NCBI RefSeq assembly: GCF_008831505.1
Contig: NZ_CP044507.1
Location: 2,170,001-2,234,000 of the forward strand
Length of the DNA stretch: 64,000 bases
Direction of reading: 5' to 3'
From: Chryseobacterium sp.
GTDB taxonomy: Bacteria; Bacteroidota; Bacteroidia; Flavobacteriales; Weeksellaceae
Under the pieces are notes generated by a model. It was given only the letters and a program-made list of their open reading frames with translations. It had not been told where the DNA came from and made no database searches. Below are positions 35,970-44,695 of the stretch, piece by piece. A program made the position numbers and the translations under genes. Position 1 is the first letter of the stretch, and each line of letters begins with the position of its first letter.

Positions 35970-37298
35970 ATGAATCAGCAACCGGTGGAGGGTTTTTCCA
36001 AACTTTCGAAGCAGCGCAAAATAGACTGGCTAATTAAAGAATACCTAAGCGGTGACCGCAGTTACGAGCAAATTCTGCAGCAGTACTGGAACGGTGACGC
36101 TGTTTTACAGAAACTTCATGAAGAGTTCTCGGAGAATACCATCTCTAATTTTTATATGCCCTACGGCATTGCTCCCAATTTCCTTATAGACGGCAAACTG
36201 CTGGCACTTCCCATGGCCGTAGAAGAGAGTTCGGTAGTAGCCGCTGCCTCCAAAGCCGCAAAATTCTGGATTGATAAAGGAGGTTTTAAGACGACCATCA
36301 TCAACACCAAGAAACTGGGGCATACCCATTTCATTATTAATGTTGAGCCGCATAAACTGCAGCACTTCTTCAACTTCAAACTCAAGAAAAGGCTTTTTGA
36401 GGCTACTGAAGAGATTACGAAGAACATGCGTAACCGTGGTGGCGGCATACTGAACATCCGTCTTATTGACAAAACCGCGGATCTGGAGAATTACTTCCAG
36501 CTTAAAGCCAGTTTTGATACCGTGGATTCCATGGGCGCCAATTTCATCAATTCCTGCCTGGAGCAGTTTGGCAAAACTTTAACGGAAGAGGTAGCAAAAG
36601 ATGAAACCTTTACCCGGGAGGAAAAAGAATCGCTGCAGATTGTGATGAACATCCTGTCCAATTTTACGCCCGACTGTATTGTAAGGGCTGAGGTTTCCTG
36701 CAAGATTGAAGACCTGAAAGATGACAGCGGTATATCGAATGAAGAGTTCGCCACCAAATTCAAACGTGCCGTCACCATTGCTGAGATCGAGCCTTTCCGT
36801 GCGACCACGCATAACAAAGGAATTATGAACGGTGTAGACGCGGTGGTGATTGCCACCGGCAACGATTTCCGTGCTACAGAAGCCTGCGCACATGCCTACG
36901 CCGCAAAAGACGGTAAATATTCAAGTTTAACACACTGTACCATTGATAACGGAATTTTCAGATTCTGGATAGACCTGCCTATCTCGGTGGGAGTTGTAGG
37001 TGGCCTCACCAATCTGCATCCTTTGGTGAAATTTTCCCTGGCGCTGCTGGGCAAACCGTCAGCACAGGAACTGATGAGCATCCTGGCAGTTTCGGGACTG
37101 GCGCAGAATTTTGCAGCCATCCGTTCACTTGTTACCACCGGTATCCAGAAAGGCCATATGAAAATGCACTTACTGAATATCCTGAATCAGTTAGGCGCTA
37201 CAGAAGAGGAGAAGAATCATTTTGTCACTTATTTCAAGGACAAAACGGTGACACATCACGAGGTGATCACTCAATTTAACAGCTTAAGGGCAAAATAA
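35970..37298 (+). CDS. Hydroxymethylglutaryl-CoA reductase, class II type
   Basis: 442 residues from the ATG at 35970; the preceding in-frame codons start on the -7 box TATCTTTG (35944-35951). It makes mevalonate from HMG-CoA (or the reverse), the committed step of the mevalonate route. Seen: VAMGxx-like ALPMAVEESSVVAAAS with catalytic Glu, TVDSMGANFINSC (Asp and cofactor loop), ATGNDFRA, and the catalytic His in QKGHMKMHL. With the polyprenyl synthase at 21 kb it points to a mevalonate-based isoprenoid supply. The stop overlaps the next start (TAATG), so a micro-gene is coupled to it. Confidence 0.93.
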   Translation: MNQQPVEGFSKLSKQRKIDWLIKEYLSGDRSYEQILQQYWNGDAVLQKLHEEFSENTISNFYMPYGIAPNFLIDGKLLALPMAVEESSVVAAASKAAKFWIDKGGFKTTIINTKKLGHTHFIINVEPHKLQHFFNFKLKKRLFEATEEITKNMRNRGGGILNIRLIDKTADLENYFQLKASFDTVDSMGANFINSCLEQFGKTLTEEVAKDETFTREEKESLQIVMNILSNFTPDCIVRAEVSCKIEDLKDDSGISNEEFATKFKRAVTIAEIEPFRATTHNKGIMNGVDAVVIATGNDFRATEACAHAYAAKDGKYSSLTHCTIDNGIFRFWIDLPISVGVVGGLTNLHPLVKFSLALLGKPSAQELMSILAVSGLAQNFAAIRSLVTTGIQKGHMKMHLLNILNQLGATEEEKNHFVTYFKDKTVTHHEVITQFNSLRAK

Positions 37299-37468
37299 TG
37301 TTCGGAATCACTTTGGCTGCGCTTCTGCTGGCATTCGGCATTTTCCTGAAGACTACGGACGATCCCGGATTTGCCTCAACAAAGAAGTTTTCCTGGCTGC
37401 TGATCGCAATTGGTGCCATTACACTGGCGGGGAAATTAATTATCATGTATCAAAAAGGAGAAATATAA
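37298..37468 (+). CDS. Small membrane protein, 56 residues, coupled to HMG-CoA reductase
   Basis: Starts on the A of the HMG-CoA reductase stop (TAATG at 37296-37300) and ends one base before the DUF423 start. Two hydrophobic segments: MFGITLAALLLAFGIFL and FSWLLIAIGAITLAG, separated by a charged loop (KTTDDPGFASTKK); C-terminus MYQKGEI. Two-helix hairpin, not recognised. The tight coupling on both sides and clean codon use argue for a real gene. Confidence 0.75.
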   Translation: MFGITLAALLLAFGIFLKTTDDPGFASTKKFSWLLIAIGAITLAGKLIIMYQKGEI

Positions 37469-37469
37469 T

Positions 37470-37856
37470 ATGAAGACATTTACATTGGTTGTTGGTGCAG
37501 TTTACGGACTTTTGTCTGTAATTTTAGGTGCATTTGGCGCACACGCACTGAAGAAGATCATTTCTGCAGAGAAGCTGGTAAGTTTTGAGACCGGCGTAAG
37601 GTATCAGATGTACTCTGCCCTATTCCTGCTCATCGTGGGGTATATCCTGAAATTTGAAAGTCCTTCTGAAAAATGGATTTCCATCCTGATGATTGCGGGA
37701 ACTTTTATTTTCTCATTCAGCATTTATTTACTCAGTATGAGTGAGGCCTGGAATATGAATTTCAAATTCCTGGGACCCATTACCCCAATTGGAGGACTCA
37801 TGATGATAATTTCCTGGGCCATGCTAATCTTTTATTTTCTGAAAAACCGGGTTTAA
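37470..37856 (+). CDS. DUF423 membrane protein
   Basis: 128 residues, four membrane segments. The N-terminal VILGAFGAHALKK and FETGVRYQMYSALFLL are the family marks (E. coli YgdD group). The C-terminal part has PITPIGGLMMIISW. Unknown function. The start follows the 56-residue gene by one base, so HMG-CoA reductase, micro-gene and DUF423 form one unit. A dispersed-repeat-like element begins directly after the stop. Confidence 0.88.
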   Translation: MKTFTLVVGAVYGLLSVILGAFGAHALKKIISAEKLVSFETGVRYQMYSALFLLIVGYILKFESPSEKWISILMIAGTFIFSFSIYLLSMSEAWNMNFKFLGPITPIGGLMMIISWAMLIFYFLKNRV

Positions 37857-37869
37857 GATGGCAGATGGC

Positions 37870-37982
37870 AGATATCAGATATCAGACGTGAGATTTTTGA
37901 TTCTAGATTTTTGATTTTTGATTTAGTGGGAAAATGATAAAATGTCTGAGATCTGATGTCTCATGTCTGATATCTCATGTCT
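37870..37982. repeat. Spaced inverted repeat of degenerate ATATCAGA-type units
   Basis: Arms 37870-37893 and 37959-37982 are inverted copies with 21 of 24 positions matching. Between them lie short T-rich direct repeats (TTTTTGATT units). The arms themselves contain tandem copies of ATATCAG/CTGATAT. Noncoding. Confidence 0.7.
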
Positions 37983-38002
37983 AACCTCTAATTTCTAAAA
38001 AA

Positions 38003-38260
38003 ATGTTTTTCATCTTCGGACTGAACAGGAAACCGGTAGGTAAGGAAACCCGCACCATCCGCAAGGGTGGCTTTGATGTGAAGGCCATTATAACCGTTTA
38101 CAAACTGTATGTAGAGCTGTTCTTTATTCCGCTGATACCCTTGGGCAAAAGGTACAGCATTTACATTCCGCATAGCGATGAGTATTATGAGCAGGGCTTC
38201 CGCTCCAAAATCCCGGATGAGTACCTGGACGTTTGTAAGGATGTGGGGAGGTTGTACTGA
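38003..38260 (+). CDS. Small conserved-looking protein, possibly degenerate zinc-ribbon type
   Basis: 85 residues. MFFIFGLNRKPVG at the start and LFFIPLIPLGKRYSIYIP in the middle resemble small Bacteroidota zinc-ribbon proteins (MFFIFG followed by a CxxC and FFIPLxPxG). Here the expected cysteines are missing except one near the end, so a metal site is unlikely. Either a family member that lost zinc or a different protein. It stands alone between the repeat and the noncoding GC-rich element. Confidence 0.6.
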   Translation: MFFIFGLNRKPVGKETRTIRKGGFDVKAIITVYKLYVELFFIPLIPLGKRYSIYIPHSDEYYEQGFRSKIPDEYLDVCKDVGRLY

Positions 38261-38276
38261 GGAAGAACCGAAATGA

Positions 38277-38400
38277 ATAGGCCCGTCCCGCGCCCCGGAT
38301 TGAACGGCCTGTTTGAGCTCTTTTTGTTAGCTTCGGCCCCAAGGCAGGCACAAAAAAGCGAGTAGTGAAAGCCGGAATTGGCGCCCATAATTTTTCGTTT
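38277..38400. repeat. GC-rich noncoding element before sucC
   Basis: About 125 bases with CCCGTCCCGCGCCCCGG at one end and GCCGGAATTGGCGCCC at the other; AAAAAAGCGAG in the middle. It is not protein-like on either strand and is unlike the AT-rich leader that follows. It resembles dispersed intergenic elements seen in flavobacterial genomes (from general knowledge; copy number not checked). Confidence 0.4.
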
Positions 38401-38544
38401 AAGAAGAAAATCCGCAGGATGCAACATCAAATCATCGCTTAAACTTATGCGCTTTAAAAAACTTAATGGTTTAGGGCTTTCTACTTAGTGCTTTTTTCAT
38501 AAATTTGTAAATCCTTAAAAAAATAATAAATTTAATTCAATACT

Positions 38545-39741
38545 ATGAATCTTCACGAGTATCAGTCCAAAGAGATTTTAGCAAAATACGGCGTTAATAT
38601 TCAGCGCGGTTTTATCGCCAATAATGTAGAGGAGGCAGTAGATGCAGCCAACAAATTAAAAGAAATGACCGGAGGTGCCGAAGGTTGGGTGGTAAAAGCG
38701 CAGGTTCACGCAGGTGGCCGTGGTAAAGGCGGCGGTGTAAAATTCTCTCCAAACGTTGAAAAACTGAAGGAAAATGCAGAGAACATCATCGGTATGCAGC
38801 TGATAACCCCACAAACTTCTGCTGAAGGTAAGAAGGTGAACTTTGTACTTGTTGCTGAAGATGTATATTATCCCGGAGCTTCTGAAACCAAAGAATTTTA
38901 TGTTTCTATCCTTTTGGACAGGGCATTAGGCAAAAATACAGTGGTATATTCTACTGAAGGTGGGATGGACATTGAGCATGTAGCCGAAGTTACCCCACAC
39001 CTTATCCATAAAGAAGTGATTGATCCTGCATTGGGTCTTCAGGGTTTCCAGGCTCGTAAGATTGCTTTCAACCTGGGACTTAGCGGTAACGCGTTTAAAG
39101 AATTCACGAAGTTCATCACGAATCTTTACAATGCTTATGTAGGTATTGATGCTTCTCTTTTCGAAATCAACCCTGTTCTTAAGACTTCTGACGATAAAAT
39201 TATCGCGGTAGATGCCAAAGTAACCCTGGACGGTAACGGACTTTTCCGTCACAAAGACCTGGAAGCACTTAGAGATACACGTGAGGAGGATCCAACTGAT
39301 GTTGAGGCTGGCGATGCCGGACTGAACTTCGTTAAACTGGACGGTGATGTTGCCTGTATGGTAAACGGTGCCGGTCTGGCAATGGCAACTATGGACATCA
39401 TCAAGCTTTCCGGCGGTAATCCGGCTAACTTCCTGGACGTGGGTGGTACAGCTGATGCGGAAAGAGTTCAGAAAGCATTTGGAATCATCCTTAAAGATCC
39501 AAATGTAAAAGCCATCCTTATCAACATCTTCGGTGGTATCGTACGTTGCGACCGTGTTGCACAGGGAGTTGTAGATGCCTATAAAGCAATGGGAAGCCTT
39601 CCTGTTCCTTTGATCGTAAGATTACAGGGAACCAATGCTGTAGAAGCAAAACAACTTATTGACAATTCCGGTTTACCTGTACATTCTGCAATCACACTGG
39701 AAGAAGCAGCCAATAAAGTAAAAGAAGTTCTGGCAAAATAA
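38545..39741 (+). CDS. sucC: Succinyl-CoA synthetase, beta subunit
   Basis: 398 residues. With the alpha subunit it converts succinyl-CoA to succinate with ATP or GTP formation in the TCA cycle. Seen: MNLHEYQSKEILAKYGV, the ATP-grasp region VKAQVHAGGRGKGGGVK, FEINPVL, and CoA-ligase block INIFGGIVRCDRVAQG. The alpha gene sucD is not adjacent, so it must be elsewhere. A -7 like TAAATTTG lies at 38500-38507. A strong terminator follows. Confidence 0.98.
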   Translation: MNLHEYQSKEILAKYGVNIQRGFIANNVEEAVDAANKLKEMTGGAEGWVVKAQVHAGGRGKGGGVKFSPNVEKLKENAENIIGMQLITPQTSAEGKKVNFVLVAEDVYYPGASETKEFYVSILLDRALGKNTVVYSTEGGMDIEHVAEVTPHLIHKEVIDPALGLQGFQARKIAFNLGLSGNAFKEFTKFITNLYNAYVGIDASLFEINPVLKTSDDKIIAVDAKVTLDGNGLFRHKDLEALRDTREEDPTDVEAGDAGLNFVKLDGDVACMVNGAGLAMATMDIIKLSGGNPANFLDVGGTADAERVQKAFGIILKDPNVKAILINIFGGIVRCDRVAQGVVDAYKAMGSLPVPLIVRLQGTNAVEAKQLIDNSGLPVHSAITLEEAANKVKEVLAK

Positions 39742-39762
39742 CCTTCAGACATTTAAATATCG

Positions 39763-39793
39763 GACAGCTTTCGAAGGGAAGCTGTCTTTTTTT
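39763..39793 (+). terminator. Terminator of sucC
   Basis: GACAGCTT (39763-39770) and AAGCTGTC (39779-39786), extended by a TC/GG wobble pair, then a T-run. Confidence 0.85.
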
Positions 39794-39964
39794 GCCCTTT
39801 GTTTATTGCTTAAAACACGTTGCATTTTGAGCTAAAAGTAGGCTCAAACAGTCACTAAGAAGTCAGGTGGTTAGCTTTGAGAATCTGAATATTATGATAT
39901 CCGCAGGCACGGCTCTTTCTTTGCCATAATTTTCGTAAATTTGCGCCACGTAACGACTCCGGAT

Positions 39965-40951
39965 ATGGCAGAGCATCACATTAAGAAACTAGCGGTTTTA
40001 ACATCGGGCGGCGACGCGCCGGGAATGAATGCCGCCATTCGTGCAGTCGTACGGACTTCCAACTACTTCGGACTGGAGTGCTACGGCATCCGCGAAGGTT
40101 TCAATGGTCTCATAGCCGGAAACATTACCAAGATGGGGCCGCGATCGGTGAGCAATATCATCAATCTGGGCGGTACCATCCTTAAATCTGCCAGGTCGGA
40201 AGAATTCAGGACTGAGGAAGGCCGAAAGAAAGCCTTCGAGCAGTGTAAAGAGAATGGAATTGACGCCCTGGTTTGCATTGGTGGCGACGGTACTTTTACG
40301 GGCGCCAAGATTTTCAACGAAGAATATGGGATACAGACTATTGGTGTTCCGGGCACCATAGACAATGATATTTTCGGTACAGATACAACAATAGGTTACG
40401 ACACTGCACTGAATACGGCCATGGACGCTATCGATAAGATCCGCGACACGGCCACTTCCCACAACAGGATATTCTTTGTAGAGGTGATGGGCAGGGATGC
40501 CGGTTTTATCGCCCTGAATTCCGGAATCGCCACGGGTGCGGTAGACATCCTTATACCCGAGCAGAAAGACAGTATGGAGGAACTCTTCGACACTTTTGAC
40601 AAAGCTGCGAAACGCGGTAAGAATTCGAGTATCGTTGTAGTGGCCGAGGGTGAAAAACTCGGAAATGTGTACGACCTTTCTGAACAGACCAAAAAGAAAT
40701 ATCCAAATTACGATATCAGGATCGCTGTGCTGGGACATATACAGCGCGGAGGCTCGCCCAGCTGTGCCGACCGTGTTTTGGCCAGCCGCTTAGGTTACGG
40801 TGCTGTAACCGGACTTATGGAAGGGCGTAATAATGTGATGGCAGGTATGCGGAGCAATAAACTGGTCTTCACCCCTATAGAAGAAGCTATTAAAAAACAC
40901 AATACCATCAACAAAGACCTGCTGAAGATCTCCGAGATCCTCGCGCTTTAA
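39965..40951 (+). CDS. pfkA: 6-phosphofructokinase
   Basis: 328 residues from the ATG at 39965; the frame is open to 39941 but that covers a -7 like TAAATTTG (39936-39943). It phosphorylates fructose 6-phosphate with ATP. Seen: LAVLTSGGDAPGMNAAIR, CIGGDGTFTGA (ATP), PGTIDNDIFGTD with catalytic Asp, EVMGRDAGFIAL and GHIQRGGSPS. The GGDGT form fits an ATP-dependent rather than a pyrophosphate-dependent enzyme. gapA follows by 57 bases, so glycolysis genes may be read together. Confidence 0.97.
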   Translation: MAEHHIKKLAVLTSGGDAPGMNAAIRAVVRTSNYFGLECYGIREGFNGLIAGNITKMGPRSVSNIINLGGTILKSARSEEFRTEEGRKKAFEQCKENGIDALVCIGGDGTFTGAKIFNEEYGIQTIGVPGTIDNDIFGTDTTIGYDTALNTAMDAIDKIRDTATSHNRIFFVEVMGRDAGFIALNSGIATGAVDILIPEQKDSMEELFDTFDKAAKRGKNSSIVVVAEGEKLGNVYDLSEQTKKKYPNYDIRIAVLGHIQRGGSPSCADRVLASRLGYGAVTGLMEGRNNVMAGMRSNKLVFTPIEEAIKKHNTINKDLLKISEILAL

Positions 40952-41005
40952 AAGTCAGGTGCTTATTGGTAAACAATGGAAAATCATTAATTATAAATCT
41001 AATAA

Positions 41006-42013
<1,008 letters not shown>

Positions 42014-42035
42014 TCAGAGCCACTGATCATACAAG

Positions 42036-42063
42036 CCTCCGGAATTTTCGGAGGTTTTTTTTT
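42036..42063 (+). terminator. Terminator of gapA
   Basis: CCTCCG (42036-42041) and CGGAGG (42049-42054) followed by nine T. Confidence 0.9.
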
Positions 42064-42215
42064 GGGCAATCCCCTCGCCGCGCTCAGGCAGCCGCGCCGG
42101 GTCGCTGCGTCCGCTGCAAGTCCTCGTTTTTTGGCGCTCGCTTCGCTCGCGCCAAAAAAACTCCGGGCTTTCCGCTACCATCGCTATTGCGGGGTCCAGC
42201 GGTGCTTCCATATAA
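42062..42215. repeat. GC-rich noncoding element after gapA
   Basis: About 150 bases of GC-rich sequence in a moderately AT-rich genome. It has a hairpin with arms TTTTTTGGCGC (42127-42137) and GCGCCAAAAAA (42149-42159) and ends near a CGCTATTGCGGGG motif. No credible protein on either strand. Likely a dispersed intergenic element; copy number is not known from one window. Confidence 0.5.
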
Positions 42216-42287
42216 GCCCGGTTAAATGGAGCGCGGCATCATTTCTGCTGCTAAGCATCCCAAATTTCAAAAGTTACCTTTAAAAAA

Positions 42288-43493
42288 ATGAAGGCTAAGC
42301 CACAATTCTATCAAAGTCCACATTTTCAGTCATTCTGGACCACCGGAAACGGCCGGGATCTGCTGGACTGGTCCGGGGCAAAACCCGATATTGCACAATT
42401 TGACAGGTATTCCCACCTGTACCATGAAGTGGATGCATTGGGCGATGCGGCGGTTCAGGAAACCTACCTGAAACTCCCCTATCATGAAGCCTCGGCGATC
42501 GTGGAGAAATATTCAGCATCGCCGGTTTCAAAGGATGATGAAGCGCCTGAAAATTTAAAAAAGCTCTTTCTCCAGATGCAGCAAGTGCCGGAATGGTTTA
42601 ACGCCGACTTGGCGAATGCCGGTGCGCGCTTCTGCATGAGAACAGGAACCAACGGCCTGATCATCCTGCGCGATTTTACGCTGATGGGTGGCTACGACTT
42701 CGCTTTCCTGAACAAACCTCTTGTCTTTACCGGCGCCCTGAAACGCGGAGCCGTGAAGAGGCTAAAGGATACGCTGGAATTTTGGGTAAATGTAACCCGC
42801 GAAGATGCCATGCAAATCAATTCGGAGGCTTACAGACTCATCGTGCGCACGAGGCTGCTGCATTCCTACGCCCGGCTGAAGATTCGCCAGAAAAGTGAGG
42901 ACTGGGATTACGAAAACTGGGGCACACCCATTAACATGTGGGATATGGTGGCCACCTACACCGGTTTCAGTCTTGTATTCATGCAGGGTTTACGAAAATT
43001 GGGTATTATTATTAGTGATGAGGAGCAAAAAGGTGTTTTTCACCTTTGGAAATATATCGGCTACCTGCTGGGAATCCCCGAAAAATATATGCCTGATAAT
43101 AAAAAAGAAGCTGTGGAGCAGTTTTACCTTTGGACTGCTACGCAGGGCGCCGGCGACAAAGATTCGGCCTATCTGGCAAAGGCGCTTCTGGATGAGAACC
43201 TGGAATCTACTATCCTGAGATATCATTTCCAGCGTAAGAATCTGCGCTATCTGCACATATGCTGTAACTGGTATTTACTGGACGAAAACATAAACGAAAG
43301 ACTTCAGATTCCTAAAGTTCCCCTGCCGGCTGTTTTCCCCTCACTTATAAAAAGTGCCAATGCCGTTACCCAGAAAATTTTCCCGCTACAAAAACCGGAA
43401 AGTTACCGCAAACTTGTGGATATCGGTCACAAACAGCAGATGAAAGTCCTGGACGATTACCTGACGCATACGCCTAAAGATTTCCATTATTAG
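42288..43493 (+). CDS. MpaB-family (rubber-oxygenase-like) oxygenase
   Basis: 401 residues, cytosolic, helical. The motif RTRLLHSYARLKI at about 187-200, followed by WGTPINMWDMVATYTGFS, marks the MpaB/Lcp family (DUF2236), heme-dependent oxygenases. In the latex-clearing protein an axial His and an Arg lie in similar positions; His192 is a candidate here. No signal peptide, so the substrate is likely intracellular. No other genes of an aromatic or polyisoprene pathway are next to it, and the natural substrate is not known. Confidence 0.8.
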   Translation: MKAKPQFYQSPHFQSFWTTGNGRDLLDWSGAKPDIAQFDRYSHLYHEVDALGDAAVQETYLKLPYHEASAIVEKYSASPVSKDDEAPENLKKLFLQMQQVPEWFNADLANAGARFCMRTGTNGLIILRDFTLMGGYDFAFLNKPLVFTGALKRGAVKRLKDTLEFWVNVTREDAMQINSEAYRLIVRTRLLHSYARLKIRQKSEDWDYENWGTPINMWDMVATYTGFSLVFMQGLRKLGIIISDEEQKGVFHLWKYIGYLLGIPEKYMPDNKKEAVEQFYLWTATQGAGDKDSAYLAKALLDENLESTILRYHFQRKNLRYLHICCNWYLLDENINERLQIPKVPLPAVFPSLIKSANAVTQKIFPLQKPESYRKLVDIGHKQQMKVLDDYLTHTPKDFHY

Positions 43494-43565
43494 ACCTATT
43501 TTTGGCAAAACATTATAAGAAAAAGAGCGGAAAATTCCGTATTTTTGAACAAACAAATATTACAG

Positions 43566-44567
43566 ATGAGCAGTAACGAAGATAAGAAAAAAGCACTTTC
43601 ATTAGTGCTGGATAAATTAGATAAAACATACGGAAAAGGTACGGTGATGACCCTGGGTGATGCGTCTGTTGATGATTCCATTGAGGTTATCCCTTCCGGT
43701 TCGCTGGGCTTGGATCTGGCTTTAGGTGTAGGCGGTTATCCGCGTGGCCGGGTCATCGAGATCTACGGTCCGGAATCCTCAGGTAAGACCACCCTTACGC
43801 TTCATGCCATTGCTGAAGCACAGAAAACGGGTGGAATTGCGGCATTCATTGACGCCGAGCACGCCTTCGACAGACATTATGCTTCCAAACTGGGTATCAA
43901 CCTGGACGACCTGATAATTTCGCAGCCGGATAACGGTGAGCAGGCACTTGAAATCGCTGATAACCTGATCCGCTCAGGAGCTATTGACATCGTAGTCATT
44001 GACTCCGTGGCAGCTCTTACACCTAAAGCTGAGATAGAAGGTGAAATGGGTGACTCCAAGATGGGGCTGCACGCACGATTGATGTCTCAGGCTTTGCGTA
44101 AACTTACAGCTACCATTTCCCGTACAAAATGTACCGTTATCTTCATTAACCAGTTAAGGGAGAAAATCGGCGTGATGTTCGGAAATCCTGAAACAACAAC
44201 AGGTGGTAATGCGCTTAAGTTCTATGCATCCGTAAGGATTGACATCAGAAAGGCCAGCGCACCCATCAAGACCGGTGATGAAGCTGTAGGTAGCCGTGTG
44301 AAGGTTAAGATTGTGAAAAACAAAGTAGCACCTCCGTTCAAGATGGCAGAATTTGACATTATGTACGGCGAAGGTGTTTCCAAAGTGGGAGAAATCCTGG
44401 ATATGGCAGTTGAAACGGGAATCGTGAAGAAAAGCGGATCCTGGTTCAGCTATGAGGAGACGAAACTTGGCCAGGGCCGTGATGCGGTCCGGGACATGCT
44501 GAAGGACAATCCGGAACTTGCCGAGGAACTGGAAGCTAAGATCAAGGAAGAGATCAAAAACAAATAA
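43566..44567 (+). CDS. recA: Recombinase RecA
   Basis: 333 residues from the ATG at 43566 ([18 protein letters not shown]). It forms filaments on single-stranded DNA, pairs strands and triggers SOS repair. Seen: Walker [10 protein letters not shown], the PSGSLGLD start of the core, [39 protein letters not shown] (L2 loop). No SOS-type operator is recognisable upstream by eye. Confidence 0.98.
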   Translation: MSSNEDKKKALSLVLDKLDKTYGKGTVMTLGDASVDDSIEVIPSGSLGLDLALGVGGYPRGRVIEIYGPESSGKTTLTLHAIAEAQKTGGIAAFIDAEHAFDRHYASKLGINLDDLIISQPDNGEQALEIADNLIRSGAIDIVVIDSVAALTPKAEIEGEMGDSKMGLHARLMSQALRKLTATISRTKCTVIFINQLREKIGVMFGNPETTTGGNALKFYASVRIDIRKASAPIKTGDEAVGSRVKVKIVKNKVAPPFKMAEFDIMYGEGVSKVGEILDMAVETGIVKKSGSWFSYEETKLGQGRDAVRDMLKDNPELAEELEAKIKEEIKNK

Positions 44568-44585
44568 TTAAGTTAAGAATATTGG

Positions 44586-44610
44586 AGCAGCCCCGGGGCT
44601 GCTTTTTTTT
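44586..44610 (+). terminator. Terminator of recA
   Basis: AGCAGCC (44586-44592) and GGCTGCT (44597-44603), loop CCGG, then eight T. Confidence 0.92.
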
Positions 44611-44695
44611 GCAGTAACAGTTGGGTGCCAAAATGTCACTAACCGCCGCTTGGTATTCATTTTGAAAAAATCAGATCAATAAAAATTAAATAATT

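Noticed and set aside
37857-38002. CRISPR-like array
   Set aside because: The repeats are short, degenerate and inverted with no regular spacers. No cas gene is in the window.
38003-38260. Zinc-ribbon function for the 85-residue protein
   Set aside because: The cysteine pairs needed for a zinc site are missing.
39936-39943. TAAATTTG as a full promoter of pfkA
   Set aside because: The nearest TTG lies only 12 bases upstream, too close; at best a lone -7 box.
39998-40738. Minus-strand frame of 246 residues
   Set aside because: Antisense to pfkA, which has all its motifs.
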